DNA from: Macrothele yani
Taxonomy: Eukaryota; Arthropoda; Arachnida; Araneae; Macrothelidae
DNA length: 64,000 nucleotides
NCBI GenBank assembly: GCA_039090855.1
Contig: CM077034.1
Span: 9,068,984-9,132,983, forward strand
Reading direction: 5' to 3'
Shown: piece by piece, positions 1 to 10,276 of the stretch
How positions within the stretch are numbered: the first letter of the stretch is position 1
Layout: every line of letters starts with the position of its first letter
Program-made: the position numbers and the translations under genes
The notes under the pieces: model-generated
Told to the model about the DNA's origin: nothing
Databases searched by the model: none
The model's input: the letters and a program-made list of their open reading frames with translations, nothing else

Positions 1-1158
1 GAATGTGTGGAACAAAAGGCCAGGTGCACTTTTGAGGAAACCTTCTCTTTTGGTGTGGGATATGTTTGTTGCACACCGTTGTGCAGAAGTGAAAAAAAAC
101 TGCAGAAAATTCAAAAACAACTCTTGCTGTCATCCCAGGTGGGTTGACATCTGTTCTCCAACCACTAGATGTCTGCCTTAATAAGCCCTTCAAGGACAAT
201 GTGCAGAGGTATTGGGCAGATTGGATAAGTTCCGATTTGCCGACTGAAACCAAGGGCGGAAATCTAAAGAAGCCGGATATCGTTTCGATTGCGCGACGAG
301 TCAAGGATGCTTGGGATGCGACACCTGCGGAAATGGTCGTGAAATCATTCAAGAAATGTTGCATTAGTAACAAACTTGATGGCACAGAGGATGATGAGAT
401 TTTTATGAGGTATGATGACAGTGATTCTGATGACACAGGCATAGATGGGAAAACAGTTCAAAAAAGTCATTCAAGAAATGTTGCATTAGTAACCAACTTG
501 ATGGCACAGAGGATGATGAGATTTTTATGAGTGATGATGACAGTGATTCTGATGACACAGGCATTGATGGGAAAACAGTTCAAAAAGGTCATTCAAGAAA
601 TGTTGCATTAGTAACAAACTTGATGGCACAGAGGATGATGAGATTTTTATGAGTGATGAGGACAGTGATTCTGATGACACAGGCATTGATGGGAAAACAG
701 TTCAAAAAGGTCATTCAAGAAATGTTGCATTAGTAACAAACTTGATGGCACAGAGGATGATGAGATTTTTATGAGTGATGATGACAGTGATTCTGATGAC
801 ACAGGCATTGATGGGAAAACAGTTCAAAAAAGTCATTCAAGAAATGTTGCATTAGTAACAAACTTGATGGCACAGAGGATGATGAGATTTTTATGAGTGA
901 TGATGACAGTGATTCTGATGACACAGGCATTGATGGGAAAACAGTTCAAAAAGGTCATTCAAGAAATGTTGCATTAGTAACAAACTTGATGGCACAGAGG
1001 ATGATGAGATTTTTATGAGTGATGATGACAGTGATTCTGATGACACAGGCATAGATGGGAAAACTTATGTTTATGATGACGCGCCGATGACGGAGAAAGA
1101 CTTTTTTGAACTGTTTATAGAGTCTGACTGGGAATCGGATTTTGAAGGGTTCCGATGA
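1..1158 (+). pseudogene. pogo/Tigger-type DDE transposase, C-terminal relic
   Basis: This is the 3' part of a pogo-superfamily transposase. The segment before base 100 reads LLVWDMFVAHRC, which matches the region around the second catalytic Asp. After a frameshift near 100-130 the sequence continues as IPGGLTSVLQPLDVCLNKPFKDNV, here split by the shift, typical of the end of the DDE domain in Tigger/jerky-like proteins. An acidic tail (DDSDSDDTGIDGKT) follows and is amplified as a 122-bp array. The last unique codons (TYVYDDAPMTEKDFFELF...) end at a TGA at 1156-1158. The five extra array copies add 610 bases, which is not a multiple of three; subtracting them puts the terminal frame back in register with the upstream frame. 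The N-terminal HTH region lies outside the window. Confidence 0.75.
345..1066 (+). repeat. 122-bp tandem repeat inside the pogo coding region
   Basis: Six nearly identical copies occur; the anchor gcattagtaa recurs at 361, 483, 605, 727, 849 and 971, exactly 122 bp apart. The unit encodes the acidic tail of the transposase in one frame only. Because 122 is not divisible by three, each copy rotates the frame and the open frame ends in the second copy. Copies differ at only a few positions, so the expansion is young compared with the decay of the rest of the element. Confidence 0.9.
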
Positions 1159-1262
1159 AGTTTTTGGGTATGCAAATTAAATTTAGTATTATATATATAA
1201 TTTCTTTCGTTTTCAAATGTTTTTGAATAAATTCATTGAAATTTTTTTTTTTTTCTCATTCC

Positions 1263-1353
1263 AAGATCGACTTATATGCGAGTTTCCGATTTCTTACGAT
1301 TTTTTCCTCCGAAAGTGGGGGGGGGGGTCGACTTATACGCGAGTATATACAGT
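1263..1353 (+). repeat. Right terminus of the pogo-like element
   Basis: The motif tcgacttata(t/c)gcgag occurs twice (about 1266 and 1328), the second copy running into tatatacag followed by TA. This looks like the subterminal and terminal inverted repeat of a TA-targeting pogo element, 100-200 bp downstream of the transposase stop. A run of ten G precedes the second copy. The matching left terminus is outside the window. Confidence 0.5.
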
Positions 1354-1355
1354 AA

Positions 1356-1470
1356 TTTTTGGATTAACAGAGAAAGAGATTTTGGACTAACAGAGAAAGA
1401 GATTTTGGACTAACAGAGAAAGAGATTTTGGACTAACAGAGAAAGAGATTTTCGACTAACAGAGAAGGAG
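1356..1470 (+). repeat. 23-bp minisatellite, about five copies
   Basis: A direct tandem array of the unit ttttggactaacagagaaagaga, ending in a diverged copy. It lies just outside the pogo terminus. No coding content. Confidence 0.85.
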
Positions 1471-1584
1471 ATATTATTTATGCAGTAAATACCATTCTTC
1501 AAAACAACAGCTTGTGTAGGGCACACCTTTTCAGTTGAGACTTCAGAAGCTCAGATTTTGCTGCAAATACATCAGAAGCAAAAA

Positions 1585-1925
1585 TTAACACTTGCGCCCC
1601 CTGATGGCCAAAGTATTCTTTACCGAAAATTAGAAATTGTATGCAAAAGATTTTCTATCAGGAGCTGTATCCAATTAAGAAAAAAAAATTTAAAATCGGA
1701 GTTTTAGAAGTAGAAATATTGGGGGAAATGCACTTAACTTTTACGCCCCCTAGTGGAAAATCTATGCAAAACTTGAAAAAAGTGACTATACCTAAAATAC
1801 CATTCGGCATAAATGTAATCAAAAGGTAAAAGATTTTTTTAATCGGATGCTTAGAAGCAAATGTGTGGAATGAAATGTATTTTGAATTTGATATCATCTG
1901 CATTCACGCCCTCTAGAGGCAAAAT
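1585..1925. repeat. Diverged ~150-bp repeat, three copies, each with a CTCF-like core
   Basis: Three loosely similar segments are spaced about 149 and 164 bp apart, centred on gcgccccctgatgg (1594), acgccccctagtgg (1743) and acgccctctagagg (1906). Each is followed by similar A-rich sequence containing atgcaaaa or related text. On the minus strand the cores read CAGGGGGCGC, CCACTAGGGGGCG and CTCTAGAGGGCG, close to the CTCF consensus YAGRKGGCRS. Short open frames here look incidental. Confidence 0.5.
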
Positions 1926-1973
1926 TGAACATCGTAAATAAAATGACGGTTCATCATTCGAATATTCAAAGCT

Positions 1974-1975
<2 letters not shown>

Positions 1976-2008
<33 letters not shown>

Positions 2009-2345
2009 GTGGTGGTTTAACGACCGCCGTGAGCAACTCAATGGGCTATAAGCAGTCGCCCGTCCCTAATTTAGGGTCACTGGTTCCAGGGAAGGGAGAG
2101 AGCTAGTGCCGTAAGACAAACACAACATCCATTCATTGATTGAAGGTTTAACGACCACCGTGAGCAACTCAATGGGCTATAAGCAGTCGCCCGTCCCTAA
2201 TTTAGGGTCACTGGTTCCAGGGAAGGGAGAGAGCCAGTGCCGTAAGAGAAACACAACATCCATGCCTCACCGGGATTCGAACCCGGACCCCGTTCGGACG
2301 AATGATCAGAGGCCATAGCTTAGACCACTGCGCCACCGGGACGGC
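1976..2345 (-). mobile_element. tRNA-derived SINE, headless unit plus full unit
   Basis: Read on the minus strand: a tRNA-like head with A box (GGCGCAGTGG) and B box (GGTTCGAATCC) at about 2270-2345, a body ending in GTTAAACCTTCAATCAATG, then a second body without a head, then an A tail (T run 1976-2007). The body-body junction is at about 2132-2139. This is the SINE family that dominates the window. No clear target-site duplication was found for this copy. Confidence 0.85.
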
Positions 2346-2461
2346 AAAAGTAATTTTGAACTCGTACATATCTTAAACAAAAAAGGAATACAGGACACTT
2401 AGCTTTATCTTTTTGTGTGTTTTAATTGAAGGGAACTTTTATTTATAGTAATTTAACATGT

Positions 2462-3885
2462 ACAAAAAACTAGCGGATAATGCTTACCTTGGCATTCCTT
2501 TCTAGCGACGGGAACATTTCACGCACGTGTTTTCCGGTCTTTGTTGATGTTATTGTCCTAAAGTCCGTTGTATGCGATGACTGGCTTTACTTCTCACACT
2601 TTTCGCTGGGTATACTCATTGGATCTTTGCCTTAGGATTCAAACACATCAATTTTTACCGTTCTTTATACTCGAAATTTTCGCCCATACTCTGGGCATCT
2701 TCAGGAGCGTGGCGACTTTACCACCGATGTTCGTGGTTAACTTCGCGCTAATGGAGTCCGATACTCCTTGTTGCCATTCGTCGGAAAAACTTTCCTGGAT
2801 ATATTTCGTTATCAAGCCTGGCTGGCGCCATCTATGTTTCGTTAAGAAAACTTTTTTTTTTAATTTTTTTTAATTTTCTTCTGCTGTCCTGGTTTTCTTG
2901 TCTTTTTTTGCCTGTTTTTCTTTTGTTGTTGTTTTTCTTGTCTTACCGTGAAAAGTATGACTGTCAACAAAAAAACAGAGGAAAAAATGCTAGAAGAATC
3001 AGGAACCTACGAAATTCCTATAGCACACATACCCCCAATATCGTACATGGGAAGTACGAAAAACAGATTAAAAAAAGACTTAAACAACACATATCTAACT
3101 GGCAAAAAAAAGAAGCCAAAACTGCTTTAGTGCAATTCTGCTTGGAAAACCGGACATTCCCAAAGTTCGATGAAATTAAAATGCTAAAAAAGAATAAAAA
3201 ATCGGAAAGGCAAATGAGGAGGGAAGAAGCAATATTAATCTACAAAAATAAAGCAAGGGTATGTAACCAGAACGACCCTAGCACATTATCGGGCTTGTGG
3301 AAAGAACTAATAAGACAAGAAAAACAACAACAAAAGAAAAACAGGCAAAAAAAGACAAGAAAACCAGGACAGCAGAAGAAAATTAAAAAAATTAAAAAAA
3401 AAAAAGTTTTCTTAACGAAACATTGATGGCGCCAGCCGGGCTTGATAACGAAATATATCCAGGAAAGTTTTTCCGACGAATGGCAACAAGGAGTATCGGA
3501 CTCCATTAGCGCGAAGTTAACCACGAATATCGGTGGTAAAGTCGCCACGCTCCTGAAGATGCCCAGAGTATGGGCTAAAATCTCGAGTATAAAGAACGGT
3601 AAAAATTGATGTGTTTGGAATCCTAAGGCAAAGATCCAATGAGTATACCCAGCGAAAAGTGTGAGAAGTAAAGCCAGTCATCGCATACAACGGACTTTAG
3701 GACAATAACATCAACAAAGACCGGAAAACACGTGCGTGAAATGTTCCCGTCGCTAGAAAGGAATGCCGAGGTAAGCATTATCCGGCTAGTTTTTTGTACA
3801 AGTTACTTCGAAATATAGCGCGTAAAAGAGAATAGTACAATAATTAGAGCTATATAATAGTCAGAATTAGAACTACTAAGTGGAA
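2462..3885 (+). mobile_element. Penelope-like element fragment with ~390-bp inverted arms
   Basis: Bases 2462-2855 are nearly the reverse complement of about 3410-3800, and the right arm extends to about 3885, matching the left end of the related palindrome at 10277. Between the arms lies a GIY-YIG endonuclease reading. Inverted and partly duplicated ends of this kind are known for PLEs, whose pseudo-LTRs may be direct or inverted. Each arm contains a CTGAAGA + stem (GCCC/GGGC) motif discussed as hammerhead-like. The arm also has an open frame on either strand, which may be fortuitous. Confidence 0.6.
2992..3420 (+). pseudogene. GIY-YIG endonuclease domain of a PLE
   Basis: The first frame reads ESGTYEIPIAHIPPISYMGSTKNRLKK. 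After a frameshift near 3075 it continues KRLKQHISNWQKKEAKTAL and then FDEIKML, ERQMRREEAILIYKNK and CNQ. The GTYEIP and YMGS segments occupy the positions of GIY and YIG, with the KxRLKxH arginine/histidine motif after them, and the later RREE segment fits the metal-binding Glu helix. The carboxy end turns into a Lys-rich run. Frameshifted, so not functional here. Confidence 0.6.
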
Positions 3886-4375
3886 GTAATTTAACATTTA
3901 GCTAAACTTTTTACAGTGGCCTTTTTCGCTTTTTTAAGAATTCTTTGGAGTGTGATTTTTGGAAACAAAGTGTATTTTCTTTGCATTTAATTAACAGAAG
4001 ACTCTCTAGCGATTCATCTGACATCAATGATCGAAACATTACGCGATTTTTTTTAACCAGAGAAAACATTCTATTCCAATTGAGAAGGGTGCGTTTTGAA
4101 GATCACTAATAACTTGACTTCTTATTAGGTGTGCAAATGAATTCACGGCTCCAAACCACAAGCGATCATAGAACGTCTGCAAATAGCTGTGTGCGATAAT
4201 GGCTGATTATAGCGCCATCCAGCAGCTTTCCAGGCAACCGTAACCGCTCACAGCTGTAGTGACGGAAGGGACGAAAGTTGACGGCGAAAGCAATGTCGTT
4301 CGAGAAGCTACATTTGAGGCACTGCCTCCTGTTCGCGTTTCAGCTGAAGAAAGTGCCCAGCAAATGATCTGTGCT

Positions 4376-6086
4376 GCTTTAATAGAGGCTACAGTGTCCA
4401 AAAGTACGTGTAAGAAGTGGTTCCAGCGCTTTAAGCAGGAAAATTTCGATCTCCGTGATGCAGAACGTACGGGACAGCCACAGAAACTTGACGACGAGGA
4501 ACAGGAACACCTGTTGGACGCGGATCCCTGTCGCACACAGTAAGAGCTCACCCAGGAACTCGGACTAACTCGGCAAGCCATTGCAAAGCACCTACACAAG
4601 CTTGGACGGATTCACAAGGAGGGCCAATTGGGTGCCCCACCAACTCACAGCTCTAGGCACTACGATGTTGCTGTGTCCTTGCTTTCCAGACTCAAGAAGA
4701 AGGATTTCCTCCACAAGATTGTGACCTGTGATGAGAAGTGGATCCTCTACGATAATCCTAAGCGGCGCAAAATCGTGGGCTTATCCAGGCGAGCCTACCA
4801 CCAGTACCGCCAAACCGAATATCCACAGGAAGTTGTTGCTGTGCATATGGTGGGATCAGCGCGGTGTCGTACACTATGAGTTGCTCAAACCTGGTGAAAC
4901 GGTCAATGCCGACCGTTACTGTCAGCAACTCATTCGTGCGAGTGACGCAATGGAGGGGGAAAGGCCATACACCGGAAAGGGCAGAAGGTCGGTCCTGTTG
5001 CTTCGGGACAACGCGCGTCCTCGCACTGCGAAAACGACTTTAAACACGACCACAGACTTGGGATGGGAGATTTTGTCCCACCCGCCGCATTCTCCAGACT
5101 TCGCTCGGTCGGATTATCACGACTCTTTCGCTCCCTGCAACATCACCCGAGTGATTGGTTGGTTGGTTAGTAGATCTTAATGGCGCAAGGGCCATGGTTG
5201 GCCAAAGAGCGCCAAACAAAAGACATCAAAACAAAACAAAATCAATAAAAAACGTACACGAGGTTAAAAACAGCCTGACGTGGTAAAAATGAAATATGAT
5301 AGTGAGCAAGTTAAAATCTAGACGAGTTTAAAAAAGTCAATATCTTGTAAAAACGAAAACACTGCTGTCATGTCGCAGGCTTCGCCAATAATGGTTTGCA
5401 GCGTAGCTGCTCCTTCGTCCAACAGATGAGAGTGAAAATGACGAAAACGATGATCACAAAACCGAACACAAGTACACAAAACATGAAGGACAGTGAGACG
5501 ACAGTTGCACGCCTCACACACCGGGACACTCTCGCCACACAGCAAAAAGCGGTGAGTAAAACGACAGTGCCCAATGCGGAGACGTGCAAGAACAACTTCC
5601 TCACGACGGTTCTTCCGCAAACTAGACATCCAAAGTCCGATCTGTGGTTTGATGGCATAGAGTTTATTGCTGCCCTGCTGAGACCACAGGGACTACCACT
5701 CATCCAAAACAAATTTCCGGATCAACTGCCGATAATCTCGGAAAGACAGTGGCAGCCGAGCTGGTGACATCGAGGAAACAGACCTGGCAGAGAGATCTGC
5801 CAGCTCGTTACCCCGGATCCCAACATGGCCAGGAACCCAACAGAATCAGACCAGGAATCCAGCACCTTCCAAAGTTCCAAGAAGACGACGGACATCACGG
5901 GTGACCGGTGAGTCCGTGTCCTCTCACCCGAGTGATACGCACTTCAATTCTGTCGAGGAGGTCCACAGAAGTATTGATGACTTTATCAACTCGAAACAGC
6001 CCTCTCTTTTCCGCACTGTCATTCGGCAGCTACCTGACCGATGGCTCAAATGTATCCAACACGACGGGGATTATTTCCCTGATTAG
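4376..6086 (+). pseudogene. mariner DD34D transposase, inactivated
   Basis: The reading includes the HTH segment CKKWFQRFKQENFDLRDAERTG, the first catalytic region VTCDEKWILYDN, the second LLLRDNARPRTAK, and the third HPPHSPDFARSDYH, i.e. a DD34D catalytic set. Defects are a stop near 4542, a frameshift near 4850 (between AVHMV and WDQRGVVHYELLKPGETVNADRY), and a LINE at 5156-5923. The end after the LINE reads HFNSVEEVHRSIDDFINSKQ to DYFPD and a stop at 6086. Three different lesions exclude function. Confidence 0.8.
5156..5923 (-). mobile_element. 5'-truncated I/Jockey-type LINE, RNase H end
   Basis: The insert is flanked by a 13-bp duplication tcacccgagtgat (5143-5155, 5924-5936). The minus strand reads FCWVPGHVGIRGNELADLSA (end of an RNase H domain), then FRDYRQLIRKFVLDEW with one stop, SNKLYAIKP, and KNRREEVVLARLRIGH followed by C-rich CGESVPVCEACNCRLTVLH. 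This is the usual carboxy end of I- and Jockey-group ORF2 proteins. The 3' tail is a (ACCA)n-like microsatellite. Severe 5' truncation, one stop; dead. Confidence 0.75.
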
Positions 6087-6704
6087 GTACGTATTCGATT
6101 TGCTATAATTTGCTGTCAACGTGTCGTGCCTGTTGCCGAGAAATAAGTTGCACACCTAATATTTCAGATGAAAGTTCCTTAACAATTGCACTAGTCTTTG
6201 TCCCACCACAACCATATTTTTTCGCAATTTCCGATTTCGGAAACATCTTACAAAATAAAAGTCCAACAGGATCTCTGCACCAATGGGCAAATTATGCTCT
6301 ATTAAAAATGCTGTACATAGGCATTCGGCATGAGTCACTTCTACTTCCTTATTTTCATTACTGCTTGTCAAAAATGAGCTTATTTTTGCAGTATTTTCAC
6401 CATCGGCAAATTTCTGACGATGCTTTAATGATTTTAAATGCTTTGTTATGTCACTTTTTCCGCTATGACATATTACTAAGTTACCAAGTCCATTGAACAA
6501 ATAGTGCAGAACGCATGTTTAGAACAGAGACTTGATTTCTCAATACACAGAAGTTCGGCGCGGTACGTTTCACGATAAGACTGCACTTATTTTTTTTGTT
6601 TTTTACTCATTTCCCCAATTAAAAGGAAACTGCCTAAATATTTTCAACTACAGTAAATGTCATGGGTAGATGATAAATCGGAACAGCGAGAAGAAATCAA
6701 AAGC

Positions 6705-7403
6705 TTTTTTATTTTTATTTTTGATTGGAGGTTTAACGACCACCGTGAGCAACTCAATGGGCTATAAGCAGTCGCCCGTCCCTAATATAGGGTCACTGGT
6801 TCCAGGGAAGGGAGAGAGCCAGTGCCGTAAGACAAACACAACATCCATGCCTCACCGGGATTCGAACCCGGACCACATGCGGAGGAATGATCAGTGGCCA
6901 TCGCTTAAACCACTGCGCCACAGGGGCAGCTTCTTTTTTTTTTTTTTTTTTTTTTTGATTGGAGGTTTAACGACCACCGTGAGCAACTCAATGGGCTATA
7001 AGCAGTCGCCCGTCCCTAATTTAGGGTCACTGGTTCCAGGGAAGGGAGAGAGCCAGTGCCGTAAGACAAACACAACATCCATGCCTCACCGGGATTCGAA
7101 CCCGGACCACGTGCGGAGGAATGATCAGTGGCCATCGCTTAAACCACTGCGCCACAGGGGCAGCTTCTTTTTTTTTTTTTTTTTTTTTTTGATTGGAGGT
7201 TTAACGACCACCGTGAGCAACTCAATGGGCTATAAGCAGTCGCCCGTCCCTAATTTAGGGTCACTGGTTCCAGGGAAGGGAGAGAGAGAGCCAGTGCCGT
7301 AAGACAAACACAAAATCCATGCCTCACCAGGATTTGAATCCGGACCCATCTCGCACGAGTGATCAGAGGCCATCGCTTAGACAAGTGCGCCACCGGGGAA
7401 GGC
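6705..7403 (-). mobile_element. SINE trimer, three full-length head-to-tail units
   Basis: Three complete copies (about 6705-6930, 6931-7164, 7165-7403) each have the tRNA-like head and an A tail. Units are separated by A runs and the short word agcttc, and agctt also occurs before the first T run. The left copy has a T/A-mixed tail; the right copy carries an extra gaga in the body. The structure is a multimer or successive insertions into the same site. Confidence 0.85.
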
Positions 7404-9973
7404 TGTCTTTGAATGAGTGTTAGGCTTCATCTTCGGCGATAGATGGCGCAAAATATCACTCCTTGGGCGTGGCTTTTACGTCTTGTCTCAGAAGTTGGTG
7501 TCAGCGAATGACTGAAGACCTTACCGTATTCAGAATGGAAGCGGCCTCTCGTTGGCTCCATAATGAAAAGACAAAATACGCACTGTTACGTTTTAACCAA
7601 TGACATTGTTTGTGGGAGGAGCTTAGGAGATAGGCGTAGTTTCCGACAAAAATTCAAGTGTTTTCTGGTAATGTACACAATTTCTCTTCAAAAAATGAAC
7701 GTACAGTAGAATTTAAGATGATTTATAGAAGACAAGATTCCAATCTCACTTCAGTGCCCATTCTTGGATTTCTATTTGGCCTAGATAATTTAAATAATCA
7801 GACAGAAATGAGAGATTTCGTTTCTTCCACACAGAAACACTGACAAGCTAACTTCTGGCGCCATCTAGCGCCGATTCGGAATACTTTCGAGTCAGATAAA
7901 TTGAATTAAAAAAAGTAGAATTTCAGATGATCTATAGAAGACAAGATTCCAATCTCACTTCAGTGCCCATTCATTGATTTCTATTTGGCCTAGATAATTA
8001 AAAAAATCAGACAGAAATGAGAGATTTCGTTTCTTCCACACAGAAACACTGCCAAGCTAACTTCAGGCGCCATCTAGCGCCGATTCGGAATACTTTCGAG
8101 TCAGATAAATTGAATTAAAAAAAGTAGAATTTGAGATGATCTATAGAAGACAAGATTCCAATCTCACTTCAGTGCCCATTCTTTGATTTCTATTTGGCCT
8201 AGATAATTAAAAAAATCAGACAGAAATGAGAGATTTCGTTTCTTTCCACACAGAAACACTGCCAAGCTAACTTCTGGTGCCATCTAGCGCCGATTCGGAA
8301 TACTTTCGAGTCAGATAAATTGAATTAAAAAAAGTAGAATTTGAGATGATCTATAGAAGACAAGATTCCAATCTCACTTCAGTGCCCATTCTTTGATTTC
8401 TATTTGGCCTAGATAATTAAAAAAATCAGACAGAAATGAGAGAGTTCGTTTCTTCCACACAGAAACACTGCCAAGCTAACTTCTGGCGCCATCTAGCGCC
8501 GATTCGGAATACTTTCGAGTCAGATAAATTGAATTAAAAAAAGTAGAATTTAAGATGATCTATAGAAGACAAGATTCCAATCTCACTTCAGTGCCCATTC
8601 TTTCATTTCTATTTGGCCTAGATAATTAAAATAATCAGACAGAAATGAGAGATTTCGTTTCTTCCACACAGAAACACTGCCAAGCTAACTTCTGGCGTCA
8701 TCTAGCGGCGATTCGGAATACTTTCGAGTCAGATAAATTGAATTAAAAAAAGTAGAATTTGAGATGATCTATAGAAGACAAGATTCCAATCTCACTTCAG
8801 TGCCCATTCTTTGATTTCTATTTGGCCTAGATAATTAAAAAAATCAGACAGAAATGAGAGAGTTCGTTTCTTCCACACAGAAACACTGCCAAGTTAACTT
8901 CTGGCGCCATCTAGCGCCGATTCGGAATACTTTCGAGTCAGATAAATTGAATTAAAAAAAGTAGAATTTAAGATGATCTATAGAAGACAAGATTCCAATC
9001 TCACTTCAGTGCCCATTCTTTCATTTCTATTTGGCCTAGATAATTAAAAAAATCAGACAGAAATGAGAGAGTTCGTTTCTTCCACACAGAAACGCTGCCA
9101 AGCTAACTTCTGGCGCCATCTAGCGCCGATTCGGAATACTTTCGAGTCAGATAAATTGAATTAAAAAAAGTAGAATTTAAGATGATCTATAGAAGACAAG
9201 ATTCCAATCTCACTTCAGTGCCCATTCTTTCATTTCTATTTGGCCTAGATAATTAAAATAATCAGACAGAAATGAGAGATTTCGTTTCTTCCACACAGAA
9301 ACACTGCCAAGCTAACTTCTGGCGTCATCTAGCGGCGATTCGGAATACTTTCGAGTCAGATAAATTGAATTAAAAAAAGTAGAATTTGAGATGATCTATA
9401 GAAGACAAGATTCCAATCTCACTTCAGTGCCCATTCTGTGATTTCTATTTGGCCTAGATAATTAAAAAAATCAGACAGAGATGAGAGAGTTCGTTTCTTC
9501 CACACAGAAACACTGACAAGCTAACTTCTGGCGCCATCTAGCGCCGATTCGGAATACTTTCGAGTCAGATAAATTGAATTAAAAAAAGTAGAATTTGAGA
9601 TGATCTATAGAAGACAAGATTCCAATCTCACTTCAGTGCCCATTCTTTCATTTCTATTTGGCCTAGATAATTAAAATAATCAGACAGAAATGAGAGATTT
9701 CGTTTCTTCCACACAGAAACACTGCCAAGCTAACTTCTGGCGCCATCTAGCGCCAATTTGGAATACTTCTGAGTCAGATAAATTGAATTTTTAACAAAAA
9801 TTCTAACAAATTTTTCGGAAAAATAACTGCGACACGTATTAGCTATGGGTCGTTCTTATTTGTGCTCAAAATTTCAAACTCTACAAAGTAAATAGTTTTC
9901 GAGAAAATGTGTACAAAAGAATTTGCATTACAGATATAGGACAGAATTTCTGTTACACTCATTCAAAGACAGC
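7402..9973. mobile_element. TIR-bounded element filled with a 209-bp satellite
   Basis: A 19-bp perfect inverted repeat, gctgtctttgaatgagtgt (7402-7420) and its complement (9955-9973), encloses the 209-bp array and about 290 bp of unique left sequence. The unique left part carries a TAGATGGCGC word at 7440. No transposase is visible, so this would be a non-autonomous DNA element. The left end abuts the SINE head at 7403, which hides any target duplication. Confidence 0.5.
7703..9787. repeat. 209-bp satellite, about ten copies
   Basis: The gtagaattt anchor recurs every 209-210 bp (7915, 8124, 8334, 8543 and so on). Each unit contains ttctggcgccatctagcgccgattcgg, whose core on the minus strand (TAGATGGCGC) matches the CTCF consensus; seven of ten copies keep it exactly. 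Two copies (about 8696 and 9322) share the same variants (ggcgtcatctagcggcg), showing a higher-order duplication of three units. No coding potential. Confidence 0.9.
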
Positions 9974-10276
9974 TTTAAACAAAAGGAAAACATGCATGCC
10001 CACACGTTTTAAATGAAATTAAATATAAAAAATGGTACTGAATTGTTCACTCTACTGGGAAAACAACTTCACAGGTCACAGAAAAGGCCTGAATTACACC
10101 ACGGACAGATTAAGAAACAATTTCGAAATTTCATTTCGCTTTAAAAAGGGAGAAAGGGGACAAAAATGCTCGCTTAACTGGTTGAAAACAGGTCAGAAAA
10201 ATACGAAATTCTGAAAATATGGAATTTCTCATCCCTGCTAGAAAAATCTTTTCCAGCGCGGTTCAGAACAATTCAC
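9974..10276. other. No gene recognised
   Basis: AT-rich sequence between the satellite element and the second PLE palindrome. A 60-codon open frame near 10032 has no recognisable motif. Confidence 0.6.

Larger units (their letters stand above)
4125..6159 (+). mobile_element. mariner element (TIR TTAGGTGTGCAA), interrupted by a LINE
   Basis: The left end TTAGGTGTGCAAATGAATT and right end AAGTTGCACACCTAA are inverted repeats flanked by TA (4123-4124 and 6160-6161). Without the nested LINE (5156-5923) and its 13-bp duplication the element is about 1254 bp, normal for mariner. It sits inside a hAT relic. Confidence 0.85.
3886..6500 (-). pseudogene. hAT-type transposase relic, split by a mariner
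   Basis: Minus-strand coding from 6500 downward reads CHSGKSDITKHLKSLKHRQ (BED-like zinc finger tail), then FLIEHNLPIGAE, as in hAT transposases. Close to 6230 the frame shifts and reads GTKTSAIVKELSSEI up to the mariner end at 6160. Skipping the mariner (4125-6159) and one TA, the same frame continues at 4124 as RSQVISDLQNAPFSIGIECF, a hAT-like start of the catalytic domain. Decay follows and nothing is readable below about 3900. The in-frame rejoining is direct evidence for the mariner insertion. Confidence 0.6.

Noticed and set aside
6670..7302. 210-codon plus-strand frame reading GGLTTTVSNSMGYKQSPVP repeatedly
   Set aside because: It is the antisense of the SINE; the same peptide recurs at every SINE copy.
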